In this document: positions 8,535 through 16,565 of the stretch, piece after piece
How the letters are laid out: each line of letters begins with the position of its first letter
Numbering within the stretch: position 1 is the first letter of the stretch
DNA from: Glycomyces dulcitolivorans
Lineage (GTDB): Bacteria > Actinomycetota > Actinomycetes > Mycobacteriales > Micromonosporaceae
Length of the DNA: 46,308 bases
Assembly (NCBI RefSeq): GCF_003265355.1
Contig: NZ_QFRW01000035.1
Coordinates: 1 to 46,308, forward strand
Direction: 5' to 3'
Program-made: the position numbers and the translations under genes
Notes under the pieces: generated by a model
What the model saw: the letters and a program-made list of their open reading frames with translations, nothing else
What the model was told of the DNA's origin: nothing
Database searches by the model: none

Positions 8535-9707
8535 ATGAACCGGGTCGTGATCGTCGGCGCGTCGGCTGGTGGGCTGGCGACGGCGGTGGCGCTCCGGATC
8601 GGGGGGTACGCAGGTGCCGTCACGCTCGTCGGCGATGAACCGGACGCGCCGTACGACCGGCCGCCGCTGTCCAAGGAGTTCCTCTCGGAGCAGTGGGAAC
8701 CCGACCGGCTGACCTTGCTCGCGGCCAACGACCTCGACACGCTCGACCTGGAGCTGCGACTCGGCACCCCCGCGACGGCGCTCAGCACTGCCGATCGCGA
8801 GGTCGCGCTGGCCGACGGCTCCGCCGTCTCCTACGACGCCCTCGTCGTCGCCACGGGCGTCCGCCCCCGGCTCCTGCCCGAGCGCCGGAACGGGGTGCAC
8901 GTGCTGCGCACCGTGGCCGACGCGCTGCCCCTGCGGGAACGGCTGGCACCGGGACGGCGGCTGGTCATCGTCGGCGCCGGATTCGTGGGCACCGAGGTCG
9001 CCGCGATCGCCCGCGCCCGAGGCGTCGAGGTGACGATGCTGGAGTCGGCGACGGCCCCGCTGGCGCATGAGATCGGCGAGGCGGCCGGGCGATTCCTGGC
9101 CGAGCTTCACCGCCAGCACGGCGTCGAGGTCCGCACTGAGGCCGCGGTCACCGAGGTCACGGCGGACGGCGTCCGGATCGAGGACGGGACCGCGGTGGAA
9201 GGCGACGACGTCCTCCTCGCGGTCGGTTCCGAACCGAACACCGAGTGGCTGACCGCCGAGAACCTGAAAGTCCACAACGGACTCGTCTGCGACGAGTACT
9301 GCGCCGCCGCGCCCGACGTGTACGGCGTCGGCGACGTCGCCCGCTGGTACAACCCCCTGTTCGGCACGGAGATGCGGATCGAGCACCGCAGGCACGCGTC
9401 CGAGCAGGCCGCCGCCGTCGCCCGCAACCTGCTGGAGCCCGACGACCGCGCCCCGTTCGCGCCGGTCCCGTACTTCTGGTCCGACCAGTACGACGTGCGG
9501 GTCCAGGCCTACGGCCACCTGCGCGAGCACGACGACGCGGTCATCGTCTACGGCGACGTCGCCGCCCGCCGGCTCCTCGTCGCCTACCGCAACGGAGACC
9601 GCTTGACCGGGGTCCTCGCCGTGGGCCAGTCGCCGAGGGCCCTGCGCTCCTGGCGCGCCCTCATCGCCGCCCGGTGCACCTGGCGCGCGGCGCTCGCCAT
9701 CGCCTGA
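8535..9707 (+). CDS. FAD-dependent ferredoxin-NAD(P)+ reductase-like oxidoreductase
   Basis: A 390-residue two-dinucleotide-fold flavoprotein of the class that reduces ferredoxins for cytochrome P450 or Rieske oxygenases (BphA4, rhodocoxin reductase). The FAD fold opens at residue 3 (VVIVGASAGG), with PYDRPPLSKEFL next. The NAD fold has LVIVGAGFVGTEVA. The second FAD motif reads DVYGVGDVARW, and PYFWSDQYDVRVQAYG is typical of the C-terminal domain. The frame is open from 8412, but ATG 8535 aligns with the family start; it lacks a clear ribosome-binding site. No ferredoxin or P450 gene is nearby, so its partner must be elsewhere. It leads a likely operon with two SnoaL-like genes. Confidence 0.87.
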   Translation: MNRVVIVGASAGGLATAVALRIGGYAGAVTLVGDEPDAPYDRPPLSKEFLSEQWEPDRLTLLAANDLDTLDLELRLGTPATALSTADREVALADGSAVSYDALVVATGVRPRLLPERRNGVHVLRTVADALPLRERLAPGRRLVIVGAGFVGTEVAAIARARGVEVTMLESATAPLAHEIGEAAGRFLAELHRQHGVEVRTEAAVTEVTADGVRIEDGTAVEGDDVLLAVGSEPNTEWLTAENLKVHNGLVCDEYCAAAPDVYGVGDVARWYNPLFGTEMRIEHRRHASEQAAAVARNLLEPDDRAPFAPVPYFWSDQYDVRVQAYGHLREHDDAVIVYGDVAARRLLVAYRNGDRLTGVLAVGQSPRALRSWRALIAARCTWRAALAIA

Positions 9708-9770
9708 CTCGTCAGCACCCGCTCAGACAACGAACCACCACCTCCGACAGAAAGGCTGTGGCAGCAGCAC

Positions 9771-10184
9771 ATGGATCCGACCACCTTGCACACCGTCAAC
9801 TCGATCGAAGCCCTCAAAGCCCGCTTCTTCCGCGCCCTCGACACCAAGGAGTGGGCCGAGTTCGAGTCCACCCTCGCCGACGACATCGAGGTCGACCACA
9901 CCGCGCTCGGCGGCCATCAGGCCACCGGCGCATCGAACTACGTGGCGCTCCTGCGAGAGGACTACGACGGCACCGTGACCGTGCACGACGCGCACATGCC
10001 CGAGATCGAGCTCACCGCGGCAGACAGCGCGGTCGGCACCTGGGCGATGCAGGTCCTGCTGGTCCGGCCGGACGGCCAGCGCGTCCTGGCGTTCGGACAC
10101 CATCAGGACACCTACGGCCTGCAGGACGGCCGCTGGCTGATCACCACCTCCGCATCGACACGGCTGCAGGTGGACGAGTCATGA
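9771..10184 (+). CDS. SnoaL-like (NTF2-fold) protein
   Basis: A 137-residue protein of the SnoaL/NTF2-like alpha+beta barrel superfamily. KARFFRALDTKEWAEFESTLADDIEVD is the conserved opening helix and first strand, and GRWLI forms the last strand. Family members include small enzymes (isomerases, dehydratases, cyclases) and ligand-binding proteins, so no reaction can be assigned. It follows the FAD reductase by 63 bp and overlaps the next gene by 4 bp (ATGA), indicating translational coupling to a paralogue. Confidence 0.82.
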   Translation: MDPTTLHTVNSIEALKARFFRALDTKEWAEFESTLADDIEVDHTALGGHQATGASNYVALLREDYDGTVTVHDAHMPEIELTAADSAVGTWAMQVLLVRPDGQRVLAFGHHQDTYGLQDGRWLITTSASTRLQVDES

Positions 10185-10912
10185 CGGCGACGCGGCGAGG
10201 CCGCCACGCCGGAGCGAGCACCACACCGGAGGCGGGCGGTTCGGCACGCACCGCGACATCGGATGCGGCCGTGCCGAATGGAACCGCCGGCCGGCCGCAG
10301 GCACCGCTCTCGCACCGGGCGGGCCCCGCCCGCGGGTGGTGGTCGGCGCCGAAGCGTCGGCGCCTCCTGCTCGGCGCCGGAGGCCTGGTGCTCGGCGGCG
10401 GTGCGGCGTCGGCTCTGTGGGCGCACAATGCGACATCGGCCAGCGCCGAGCCCGAAGCTCCGTCCGAGGGCGTCGAGCCCGCGGTCGCCGTGGCGGCCGT
10501 CGCCGAGATCAAGCAGGTCAAGGCCCGCTACTTCCGAGCGGTCGACACCAAGGACTGGGAGCTGCTCAAAGCGCAGCTGACCGACGACGTGGTCGTCGAC
10601 ACGACCGGCTCGGGCGGGCCCGTCCTCGTGGGATCGGACGCCTTCATCGCCTTCCTCCAATTGACGCTCAGTCCCGCGGTGACCGTGCACCACGGGCACA
10701 GCCCTGAAATCGAGGTCACCTCGCCGACGACCGCGACCGGCGTGTGGGCGATGCAAGACCTCCTGATCTTCCCCGGCGACCCCCGGGTCCTCGGTTTCGG
10801 GCACTACCACGAGACCTACGAATCCGAGGACGGCCGATGGCGCATCGCCGAACTCAAGCTCACCCGGGTGCACATGGACCCGATCGGACAGCAGCAGCTC
10901 TTCGGCATGTGA
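10181..10912 (+). CDS. Tat-exported or membrane-anchored SnoaL-like protein
   Basis: A 243-residue protein with an N-terminal extension of about 100 residues before a SnoaL/NTF2-like domain. The extension carries KRRRLLLGAGGLVLGGGAA, a positively charged twin-arginine-like motif followed by a hydrophobic segment, suggesting Tat export or anchoring. The domain itself (VKARYFRAVDTKDWELLKAQLTD to DGRWRIAELKLTR) closely parallels the preceding gene, so the two are a tandem duplication in which one copy gained an export signal. ATG 10181 overlaps the upstream stop. The open frame extends upstream to 9245, but that part is an out-of-frame shadow. Confidence 0.8.
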   Translation: MTATRRGRHAGASTTPEAGGSARTATSDAAVPNGTAGRPQAPLSHRAGPARGWWSAPKRRRLLLGAGGLVLGGGAASALWAHNATSASAEPEAPSEGVEPAVAVAAVAEIKQVKARYFRAVDTKDWELLKAQLTDDVVVDTTGSGGPVLVGSDAFIAFLQLTLSPAVTVHHGHSPEIEVTSPTTATGVWAMQDLLIFPGDPRVLGFGHYHETYESEDGRWRIAELKLTRVHMDPIGQQQLFGM

Positions 10913-11132
10913 GACGACGGCCCTGCACGGTGTCCGGCCACCAAGCGGGCGCCGTGCACCCGGGCGGCCGACGTCCGCACACCTCGAACGAGGGCCCCAG
11001 CCGGTGCCGAGCGCGGCCCGCTCGGCATCGGCGACGGGGACGGTCCCGGCGTGCCTGCTGCTCACGGGTGCGGTGAATGCGCCTGTGCGGCAGTCGTAGG
11101 CAGCGCCGTTCGCCCGGCAGCAGGCAGAGCGT

Positions 11133-11756
11133 TCACAGCAGTCCCGGCTTCGTGCCGCCGGCATGGGTTCTTGGAGTCATGCCCAGGAGCAGCAGGTCGA
11201 GGAACCCGGCGGCGTCGGTGTCGAGGGCCGCCGAGGGCGGGATCAGCGCGCGGTAGAGGAGGGTACCGGAGATGGCGTCGGCGGCGGCCTCGATGTCGAG
11301 GTCGGCGCGGAACTGCCCGCGGGAGACGCCTGCTCGCAGCAGTTCCAGCATCTGCTCCCGGCTCGGGCCGGTGAAGCGCTCGTATAGCTTCTCGGCGTCG
11401 GTGCCGCCGTCGGTCGCGGCGGCGGCCAGGCCGCGGATCACCGCGACCGCCGCGGGCTCGCCGAGCTGCATGAAGAACTGGCCGAGCCAATTGCCGAGGT
11501 CCACTGCCGCGTCCCCGGTCTGCGGCGGGGCCTCCGCGTTGATCCCGAGGTGGCCGGCCATGACCGCCTCGGCGACGATCGCCGCTTTCGAGGGCCAGCG
11601 CCGGTAGACGGTCTGCTTGCCCACCCCTGCTCGCGCGGCGATCGCCTCGATCGTCATCCGCTCGTACCCTTCGGCGGTCATCAGGTCCCGTGCCGCCTCC
11701 AGGATCGCCGTGTCGGCGTGGGCGTTGCGGGGTCGTCCGCGCTGTTTGGCATCCAC
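11133..11756 (-). CDS. TetR/AcrR-family transcriptional regulator
   Basis: A 207-residue TetR regulator. The helix-turn-helix reads TIEAIAARAGVGKQTVYRRW near residues 35-55, and the C-terminal domain resembles the TetR_C_11-type ligand domain of actinomycete regulators. It is divergent from the SDR gene at 11828. The 71-bp spacer contains an ATTTAC...GTAAAT inverted repeat overlapping the SDR promoter, which is consistent with direct repression of the SDR/esterase pair. The preceding 220 bp (10913-11132) hold no gene. Confidence 0.92.
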   Translation of the reverse strand: MDAKQRGRPRNAHADTAILEAARDLMTAEGYERMTIEAIAARAGVGKQTVYRRWPSKAAIVAEAVMAGHLGINAEAPPQTGDAAVDLGNWLGQFFMQLGEPAAVAVIRGLAAAATDGGTDAEKLYERFTGPSREQMLELLRAGVSRGQFRADLDIEAAADAISGTLLYRALIPPSAALDTDAAGFLDLLLLGMTPRTHAGGTKPGLL

Positions 11757-11781
11757 ATCGACGAGTGTAATATCGAGATCA

Positions 11782-11808
11782 ATTTACAATACGCAACGTC
11801 TCGTAAAT
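11782..11808. promoter_or_regulatory. candidate TetR operator
   Basis: An inverted repeat with arms ATTTAC (11782-11787) and GTAAAT (11803-11808). Ten of 13 positions of each half are symmetric when the arms are extended inward. It overlaps the start of the SDR -10 element, so a bound TetR dimer would block RNA polymerase. Confidence 0.5.
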
Positions 11809-11813
11809 ATAAT
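11783..11813 (+). promoter_or_regulatory. promoter of the SDR/esterase operon
   Basis: A perfect TATAAT (11808-11813) lies 15 bp before the ATG at 11828. TTTACA at 11783-11788 could serve as a -35 box, though the 19-bp spacing is long. The implied leader is under 10 nt, while a GAGAGGA ribosome-binding site lies at the expected place, so the true start may be slightly upstream. Confidence 0.45.
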
Positions 11814-11827
11814 GAGAGGACGCAGCC

Positions 11828-12655
11828 ATGAGCAGAGAAGTCCTGGTCGTCATCGGCACCGGCGGCATGGGCCGCGCCATCGCCCGCCGCAGCGGGAGCG
11901 GGCGGAAGGTCCTGCTCGCCGATTTCAACGAACCTGCCCTGGCCGCGGCCGCCGACGAGCTGCGCGGCGACGGCCACGACGTCACCTCCCGGACCGTCGA
12001 TGTGGGCCGACACGACTCGGTTTTCGCACTGGCCGAGGCGGCGGCCGATCTGGGGCCCGTGGGACGCATCGCCCACACTGCGGGCCTGTCGCCCGCGCAG
12101 GCGTCGAGCGAGGCGATCCTGCGGGTCGACCTGGTCGGCACCGCCCTCGTGCTCGAAGCGTTCGGCCAGGTCGTCTCGCCCGGCGGTGCCGCGGTGGTCG
12201 TCGCCAGCATGGCCGGTCACATGGCGGGCGGCCTGGACGCGGAAAGCGAGCGGGCACTGGCGGCGACTCCGGCCCGAGAGCTCATGGACCTGCCGTTCCT
12301 CGCGGCCGTCGCAGCCGGTGACCCAGGCCCGGCCTACAGCGTCGCCAAGCGCGCCAACCTGCGCCGCGTCCAGTCCGCGGCGGCTTCATGGGGCGAGCGG
12401 GGCGCCCGCGTCAACTCGATCAGCCCCGGCGTCGTCTCCACCCCGATGGGACGGCGGGAACTCGACGGGGAGAGCGGGGACCAGATGCGGGCGATGATCG
12501 CCATGTCCGGCACCGGGCGCGTCGGCACCCCCGACGACATCGCGGCGGCCGCGGCGTTCCTGCTCGGCCCCGACGCCGACTTCATCACCGGCACCGACCT
12601 GCTCGTCGACGGCGGCGCGATCGCCGCCGTCAGCGGCACGAGCCAGTCCGACTAG
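11828..12655 (+). CDS. short-chain dehydrogenase/reductase (SDR)
   Basis: A 275-residue classical SDR. The N-terminal nucleotide loop is GTGGMGRAIA, a variant of TGxxxGxG. The catalytic Tyr-x3-Lys is in YSVAKRAN, a Ser lies in VVVASMAGHM, and RVNSISPGVVSTPM and the C-terminal FITGTDLLVDGG complete the family pattern. Expected to interconvert an alcohol and a ketone with NAD(P). It is preceded by a GAGAGGA site, controlled by the divergent TetR, and followed by an esterase gene after 11 bp. It could supply the ketone substrate for the Baeyer-Villiger monooxygenase encoded nearby. Confidence 0.92.
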   Translation: MSREVLVVIGTGGMGRAIARRSGSGRKVLLADFNEPALAAAADELRGDGHDVTSRTVDVGRHDSVFALAEAAADLGPVGRIAHTAGLSPAQASSEAILRVDLVGTALVLEAFGQVVSPGGAAVVVASMAGHMAGGLDAESERALAATPARELMDLPFLAAVAAGDPGPAYSVAKRANLRRVQSAAASWGERGARVNSISPGVVSTPMGRRELDGESGDQMRAMIAMSGTGRVGTPDDIAAAAAFLLGPDADFITGTDLLVDGGAIAAVSGTSQSD

Positions 12656-12666
12656 GAGCGCCCGAG

Positions 12667-13572
12667 ATGCCTGAGCACGTATTCCACCCCGATCTGCGCT
12701 TGGCGCGATTCCTGCCCCGCTCCACGCCGCTCGGCCTCACCCGACGACTCGGCCGCCTCACCAGGCCGAGGCCGCCGCGCGGCGGTGAACTCGTGCGGAT
12801 CGACGCCGACGTCTCGATACGGGTCTTCCGGCCGCCGATCGCGGGGCCGGTCCCGGCACTGCTGTGGATCCACGGCGGTGGCTACGTCCTGGGCAGCGCG
12901 ACGCAGGCGGACGCATGGTGCCGCGAGGTCTCGAACCGCCTCGGCGCAATCGCCGCCGCGGTCGAATACCGCCTGGCGCCGGAGCACCCGTTCCCAGTGC
13001 CGCTTGAGGACTGCTACAGCGCGCTGCGCTGGCTGGCGGCGCAGCCGGACGTGGACGCCGAGCGGATCGCGATCGGCGGCGAGAGCGCCGGAGGCGGCCT
13101 GGCCGCCGCGCTCGCCCTGCTCGCCAAGGAACGCGGGACGATCCGACCGGTCCTGCAAGTGCTGTCCTATCCGATGCTCGACGACCGGACCGCGCTGCGC
13201 ACCGACACCGACCCCGCCTCGCTGCGCATGTGGAGCCCCGGCAACAACCGCTGGGCCTGGAACGCCTACCTCGGCATTCACGCGGCCGCACCCCCGCCCC
13301 TCGGCGCACCGGGCAGGTACGACGACCTCACCGGAGTCGCGCCGGCATGGATGGGCGTGGGCACCAGCGACCTGTTCCACGACGAGGACGTCGCCTACGC
13401 CCAGGGGCTGGGGCAAGCCGGCGTCCCCTGTGAACTCCGGGTCGTCCCCGGGGCTTACCACGGCTTCGACCTGGTCGAACGCCATGCCTCGATCTCGCGC
13501 GCCTACCGCGGGTCCCAGATGGCCGCACTGGAACGGGCGCTGAACACCGATCGGGCGGCGGACCGGCATTGA
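12667..13572 (+). CDS. HSL-family alpha/beta hydrolase (esterase)
   Basis: A 301-residue esterase/lipase of the hormone-sensitive-lipase group. It has the oxyanion motif HGGGY near residue 70, the nucleophile motif GESAGG near residue 140, the acid in GTSDLFHDED and the His in PGAYHGFD. The ATG follows TAGGAG overlapping the SDR stop, so the two genes form an operon. An esterase next to an SDR and a Baeyer-Villiger monooxygenase would suit hydrolysis of the ester produced by the monooxygenase. Cytoplasmic; substrate not determined. It converges on the lipoprotein gene ending at 13628. Confidence 0.9.
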   Translation: MPEHVFHPDLRLARFLPRSTPLGLTRRLGRLTRPRPPRGGELVRIDADVSIRVFRPPIAGPVPALLWIHGGGYVLGSATQADAWCREVSNRLGAIAAAVEYRLAPEHPFPVPLEDCYSALRWLAAQPDVDAERIAIGGESAGGGLAAALALLAKERGTIRPVLQVLSYPMLDDRTALRTDTDPASLRMWSPGNNRWAWNAYLGIHAAAPPPLGAPGRYDDLTGVAPAWMGVGTSDLFHDEDVAYAQGLGQAGVPCELRVVPGAYHGFDLVERHASISRAYRGSQMAALERALNTDRAADRH

Positions 13573-13627
13573 CGCCTGTCGGCCGGTCCGCCACGGGGCT
13601 CCTCGACGGCCTCAACCGGGCCGACCG

Positions 13628-14623
13628 CTATCCGCCGTTGGACTGGCGGGTGCCCTCGGCGAGGGCGTCGAAGGTGTAGAGGTAGCCGCCGTCCGGGCCG
13701 CTGACGGTGATGACGCCGTCGGTCGTGCCGGGGGCGATGGCGATGTTCGTCGCCGTGTCCAGGTCGGGAGCGTCCTCGGGGAGGGTGATCTTGGTGAGCA
13801 GGTCGCCTTCCGGGCTGTAGACGTGGATCTCGGGCTTGTGGTGGAAGCCCTGGTAGACATTGCCGTCGGCGTCGACGGCGGTGGAGTCGACGCGGGCTTT
13901 GCCGCCGTCGACGTACATGCCCGGGTACGCGGCCGTGACTTGAGTCCGGGTCGGGTCGAGGGCCAGGTAGTCGATGCGGTTGGCGTTGTACTGCGCGACC
14001 CACAGGCCCGCATAGTCCTCGTCGAAGGTGATCCCGTTGGGCGAGGGCAGGTCGGCGGCGAGGACGGTGGCCGCGCCGTCGGTGCCGATGCGGATGACGC
14101 GGCCGGGAGTCTCCCAGCCGGGGCCGAGCATGCCGCGGGTGTCGCTGATGTAGAGGTTGCCGTCGGGGTCGAACGCGAGGTCGTCGGGCAGCATGGTGGT
14201 GCCGTCGATCTCGCCGGTGAAATGCGTCTGCGGGTCGGTGCCGTCCAGGGTGATGCTCTGGACGGAGCCCGTGGCGATGTCGGTGAGGTAGAGCCGCCCG
14301 TCGACGGGGCTGATCTGCGCGGAGGTGAACGCGCCGGTGTCGTCGGTGTAGACGGCCTCGGCGGTCTCCTCTTCGGTGTCGACGCGCAGGACCTTCGGTT
14401 CCCCGGGCGGGGCCATGACGTCGACGAGGTAGAGGCGCCCGTCCTCGTCGAAGACGGGGCCTTCGAGGAGCGTCCCGCCGGACAGCGCATGGGGTTCGGT
14501 GACCTGCATGAGTTCGTCGGCAGTTTGGTGCCCGTCGCGGTCCCGGTCGGCGGGGGCCGGGCCCGCGCCGCAACCGGCGGCGAGCGGGAGGACGAGGGCG
14601 CCGGCGATCAGGAGCCGCTTCAC
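13628..14623 (-). CDS. SMP-30/gluconolactonase-like lipoprotein
   Basis: A 331-residue beta-propeller lipoprotein. The signal peptide (VKRLLIAGALVLPLAAGCG) ends in a lipobox LAAGC, so it should be anchored outside the membrane. The mature part shows repeating propeller strands such as GPVFDEDGRLYLVD, DDLAFDPDGNLYISD and NGITFDEDYAGLWVAQ, as in SMP-30/LRE and strictosidine-synthase-like proteins, some of which are lactonases. The GTG start overlaps the upstream monooxygenase stop by 4 bp (GTGA), showing coupling. The same frame stays open to 16525, but that is a shadow of the monooxygenase. Opening of a lactone made by the monooxygenase is an inference. Confidence 0.85.
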   Translation of the reverse strand: MKRLLIAGALVLPLAAGCGAGPAPADRDRDGHQTADELMQVTEPHALSGGTLLEGPVFDEDGRLYLVDVMAPPGEPKVLRVDTEEETAEAVYTDDTGAFTSAQISPVDGRLYLTDIATGSVQSITLDGTDPQTHFTGEIDGTTMLPDDLAFDPDGNLYISDTRGMLGPGWETPGRVIRIGTDGAATVLAADLPSPNGITFDEDYAGLWVAQYNANRIDYLALDPTRTQVTAAYPGMYVDGGKARVDSTAVDADGNVYQGFHHKPEIHVYSPEGDLLTKITLPEDAPDLDTATNIAIAPGTTDGVITVSGPDGGYLYTFDALAEGTRQSNGG

Positions 14624-16422
14624 GAGGCGGCCTCCGCTCCGACGAGGACGTCGCTCATGTCGCCTCGGCGCCATTCGCGCAACAGGCGGTGGAACGAGAT
14701 CGGGCCGGGCGAGTAGGTGAAGCCGGGGGTGATGGCGCGGGTGCCTTCGCCGTTGTAGTAGCCGGGGGTGCACTCGGCCTGGAAGGCGCTGGCGTCGCGG
14801 CCGGTCTCCCGGAGCAGGCGCAGCCAGCCCTCTTCGGCCTCGACGGTGGGTTCGACCCGTTGGGCGCCTTCGTGTTCGGCGCGGGCGATGACGGCGGCGA
14901 CGTGCTCGGCCTGCTCTTGGAGGATGTGGACGAAGTTGACGGAGTTGGCGTTCTGGAGCGCGCCGAGGTGGAACAGGTTCGGGAAGCCGTGGCTGTAGAA
15001 GCCGTGGAAGGTGCGGGGACCGCGGGCCCAGGACTCCAGGAGGCCCCGGCCGCCGCGGCCGGTGACCGGCAGGGTCCCGGACATGACGCCGGAGACGCCG
15101 GTGTCGAACCCGGTGGCGAAGACGACGCAGTCCACTTCGTACTCGGCGTCGCCGACGATGATCGTCTTCTCGGTCATGCCGGTGATGCCCTGGGCGTCGG
15201 AGGTGTCGACGAGGGTGACGTTGGGGCGGTTGAAGGCCTGGAGGTAGTGGTCGGAGAAGCCGGGGCGCTTGCACATGTACCGGTACCAGGGCTTGAGCGC
15301 CTCGGCGGTGGCCGGGTCGGCGACGAGCTCTTCGACGCGGGCGCGGATGCGGTTCATGGTGGCGGCGTCGTCGAGCTCGTCGGCGAGCGCGCGTTCGGCC
15401 TCGGTGAGGGTGTCGTCGACGGCGCCGGTGATGATGTTGCGCTGCAACCCCACGGTGGCCGTCCAGCCGTCGGTGACGAGGGATTCGGCGACGGGTTCGC
15501 CGGCGAGGACGGCGAGGAAGTTCTCCATGCGCTCGCGCTGCCAGCCCGGTTCGAGGGCCGCGGCCCAGTCGGGGTCGGTGGGGCGGTTGCCGCGCACGTC
15601 CACGGTGGAGGGCGTGCGCTGGAAGACCAGCAGTTCGCCGGCGCTCTCGGCGAGCAGGGGCACGACCTGGAGGCCGGTGGCGCCGGTGCCGATGACGGCG
15701 ACCTTCTTGTCGGCGAGGCCGGTCAGGCCGCCTTCGGCGGTGCCGCCGGAGTAGTCGTAGTCCCAGCGGCTGGTGTGGAAGGTGTGGCCCTCGAACCGCT
15801 CGATCCCCGGGATGCCGGGGAGTTTCGGCTGAGTGAGGGTGCCGGTGGCGGTGATGACGTACCGAGCGGCGAAGCGGTCGCCGCGGTCGGTCTCGACGGT
15901 CCACTCCCCCGCGTCCTCGTTCCAGGCCAGGGAGGTCGAGCGGGTCTGGAACAGGGTGTCGCGGTAGAGGTCGTAGTGCTCGGCGATGCGCACGGCGTGG
16001 CGGCGGATCTCCTCGCCCTGGGCGTAGCGCTCGGTGGGCATGGCGCCGACCTCTTCGAGCAGCGGCATGTACACGTAGGACTCGATGTCGCAGCGGACGC
16101 CGGGGTACCGGTTCCAGTACCAGGTGCCGCCGACGTCCCCGGCCTCGTCCATGAGCCGGATCGACTCGACGCCGGCGGTGCGAAGCGAGGCGGCGGCGAG
16201 CAGGCCGCCGAAGCCGGCGCCGATGACGAGGACTTCGACGCGGTCGGTCTTCGGGTCGCGTTCGGTGAACGGGGTGTAGGGGTCCTTGGCGTAGTAGCCG
16301 AACTCGCCTGCGGCGCTTCGGTACTGGCGGGCGCCGTCGGGACGGATGCGGCGGTCGCGCTCGTGCGCGTACTTCTCGCGGATCGCGTCGAGGTCGATCG
16401 GCCCGGTCGTGGACTCGGTCAT
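14620..16422 (-). CDS. Baeyer-Villiger flavin monooxygenase (type I)
   Basis: A 600-residue FAD/NADPH monooxygenase. The FAD loop is VIGAGFGGLLAA near residue 65, followed by DVGGTWYWNRYPGVRCDIES. The Baeyer-Villiger fingerprint F-x-G-x3-H-x3-W is exact in FEGHTFHTSRWDY, and the NADPH loop is VIGTGATGLQVVP. The extended N-terminus before the FAD loop fits the phenylacetone / steroid / cyclopentadecanone monooxygenase type. It inserts oxygen next to a ketone to give an ester or lactone. AAAGGAGG precedes the ATG. It heads an operon with the SMP-30-like lipoprotein and is divergent from a MarR gene, with a perfect inverted repeat in the spacer. Confidence 0.93.
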   Translation of the reverse strand: MTESTTGPIDLDAIREKYAHERDRRIRPDGARQYRSAAGEFGYYAKDPYTPFTERDPKTDRVEVLVIGAGFGGLLAAASLRTAGVESIRLMDEAGDVGGTWYWNRYPGVRCDIESYVYMPLLEEVGAMPTERYAQGEEIRRHAVRIAEHYDLYRDTLFQTRSTSLAWNEDAGEWTVETDRGDRFAARYVITATGTLTQPKLPGIPGIERFEGHTFHTSRWDYDYSGGTAEGGLTGLADKKVAVIGTGATGLQVVPLLAESAGELLVFQRTPSTVDVRGNRPTDPDWAAALEPGWQRERMENFLAVLAGEPVAESLVTDGWTATVGLQRNIITGAVDDTLTEAERALADELDDAATMNRIRARVEELVADPATAEALKPWYRYMCKRPGFSDHYLQAFNRPNVTLVDTSDAQGITGMTEKTIIVGDAEYEVDCVVFATGFDTGVSGVMSGTLPVTGRGGRGLLESWARGPRTFHGFYSHGFPNLFHLGALQNANSVNFVHILQEQAEHVAAVIARAEHEGAQRVEPTVEAEEGWLRLLRETGRDASAFQAECTPGYYNGEGTRAITPGFTYSPGPISFHRLLREWRRGDMSDVLVGAEAAS

Positions 16423-16504
16423 GGTGCCTCCTTTTGCCCGGGGTGTTCGGGCTGGGATGGTTTCGAACCCGGCACGGCATCGGGCCGGATACGTCCTCGA
16501 AAGA

Positions 16505-16523
16505 GGTTAGCCTGAAGCTAACC
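16505..16523. promoter_or_regulatory. perfect inverted repeat, MarR / monooxygenase operator
   Basis: GGTTAGC (16505-16511), 5 bp, GCTAACC (16517-16523): a perfect 7-bp inverted repeat in the divergent spacer between the monooxygenase (start 16422) and MarR (start 16566). Size and spacing match MarR dimer sites. Confidence 0.7.
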
Positions 16524-16565
16524 AATTCGGCCAGGGGGCGTCAGGGAGGGGGCTAGGGTGAAGGG

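Noticed and set aside
9245-10180. Upstream extension of the Tat SnoaL-like frame
   Set aside because: Overlaps the reductase and first SnoaL-like gene in another frame; ATG 10181 overlaps the upstream stop as expected for coupling.
14689-16515. 608-residue plus-strand frame opposite the monooxygenase
   Set aside because: Antisense of a verified flavoprotein with all motifs; Gly/Ala/Val shadow.
14624-16525. Upstream extension of the SMP-30 lipoprotein frame to 965 residues
   Set aside because: The added part is Arg/Pro-rich and lies wholly within the monooxygenase gene; the lipobox signal at 14623 marks the real start.
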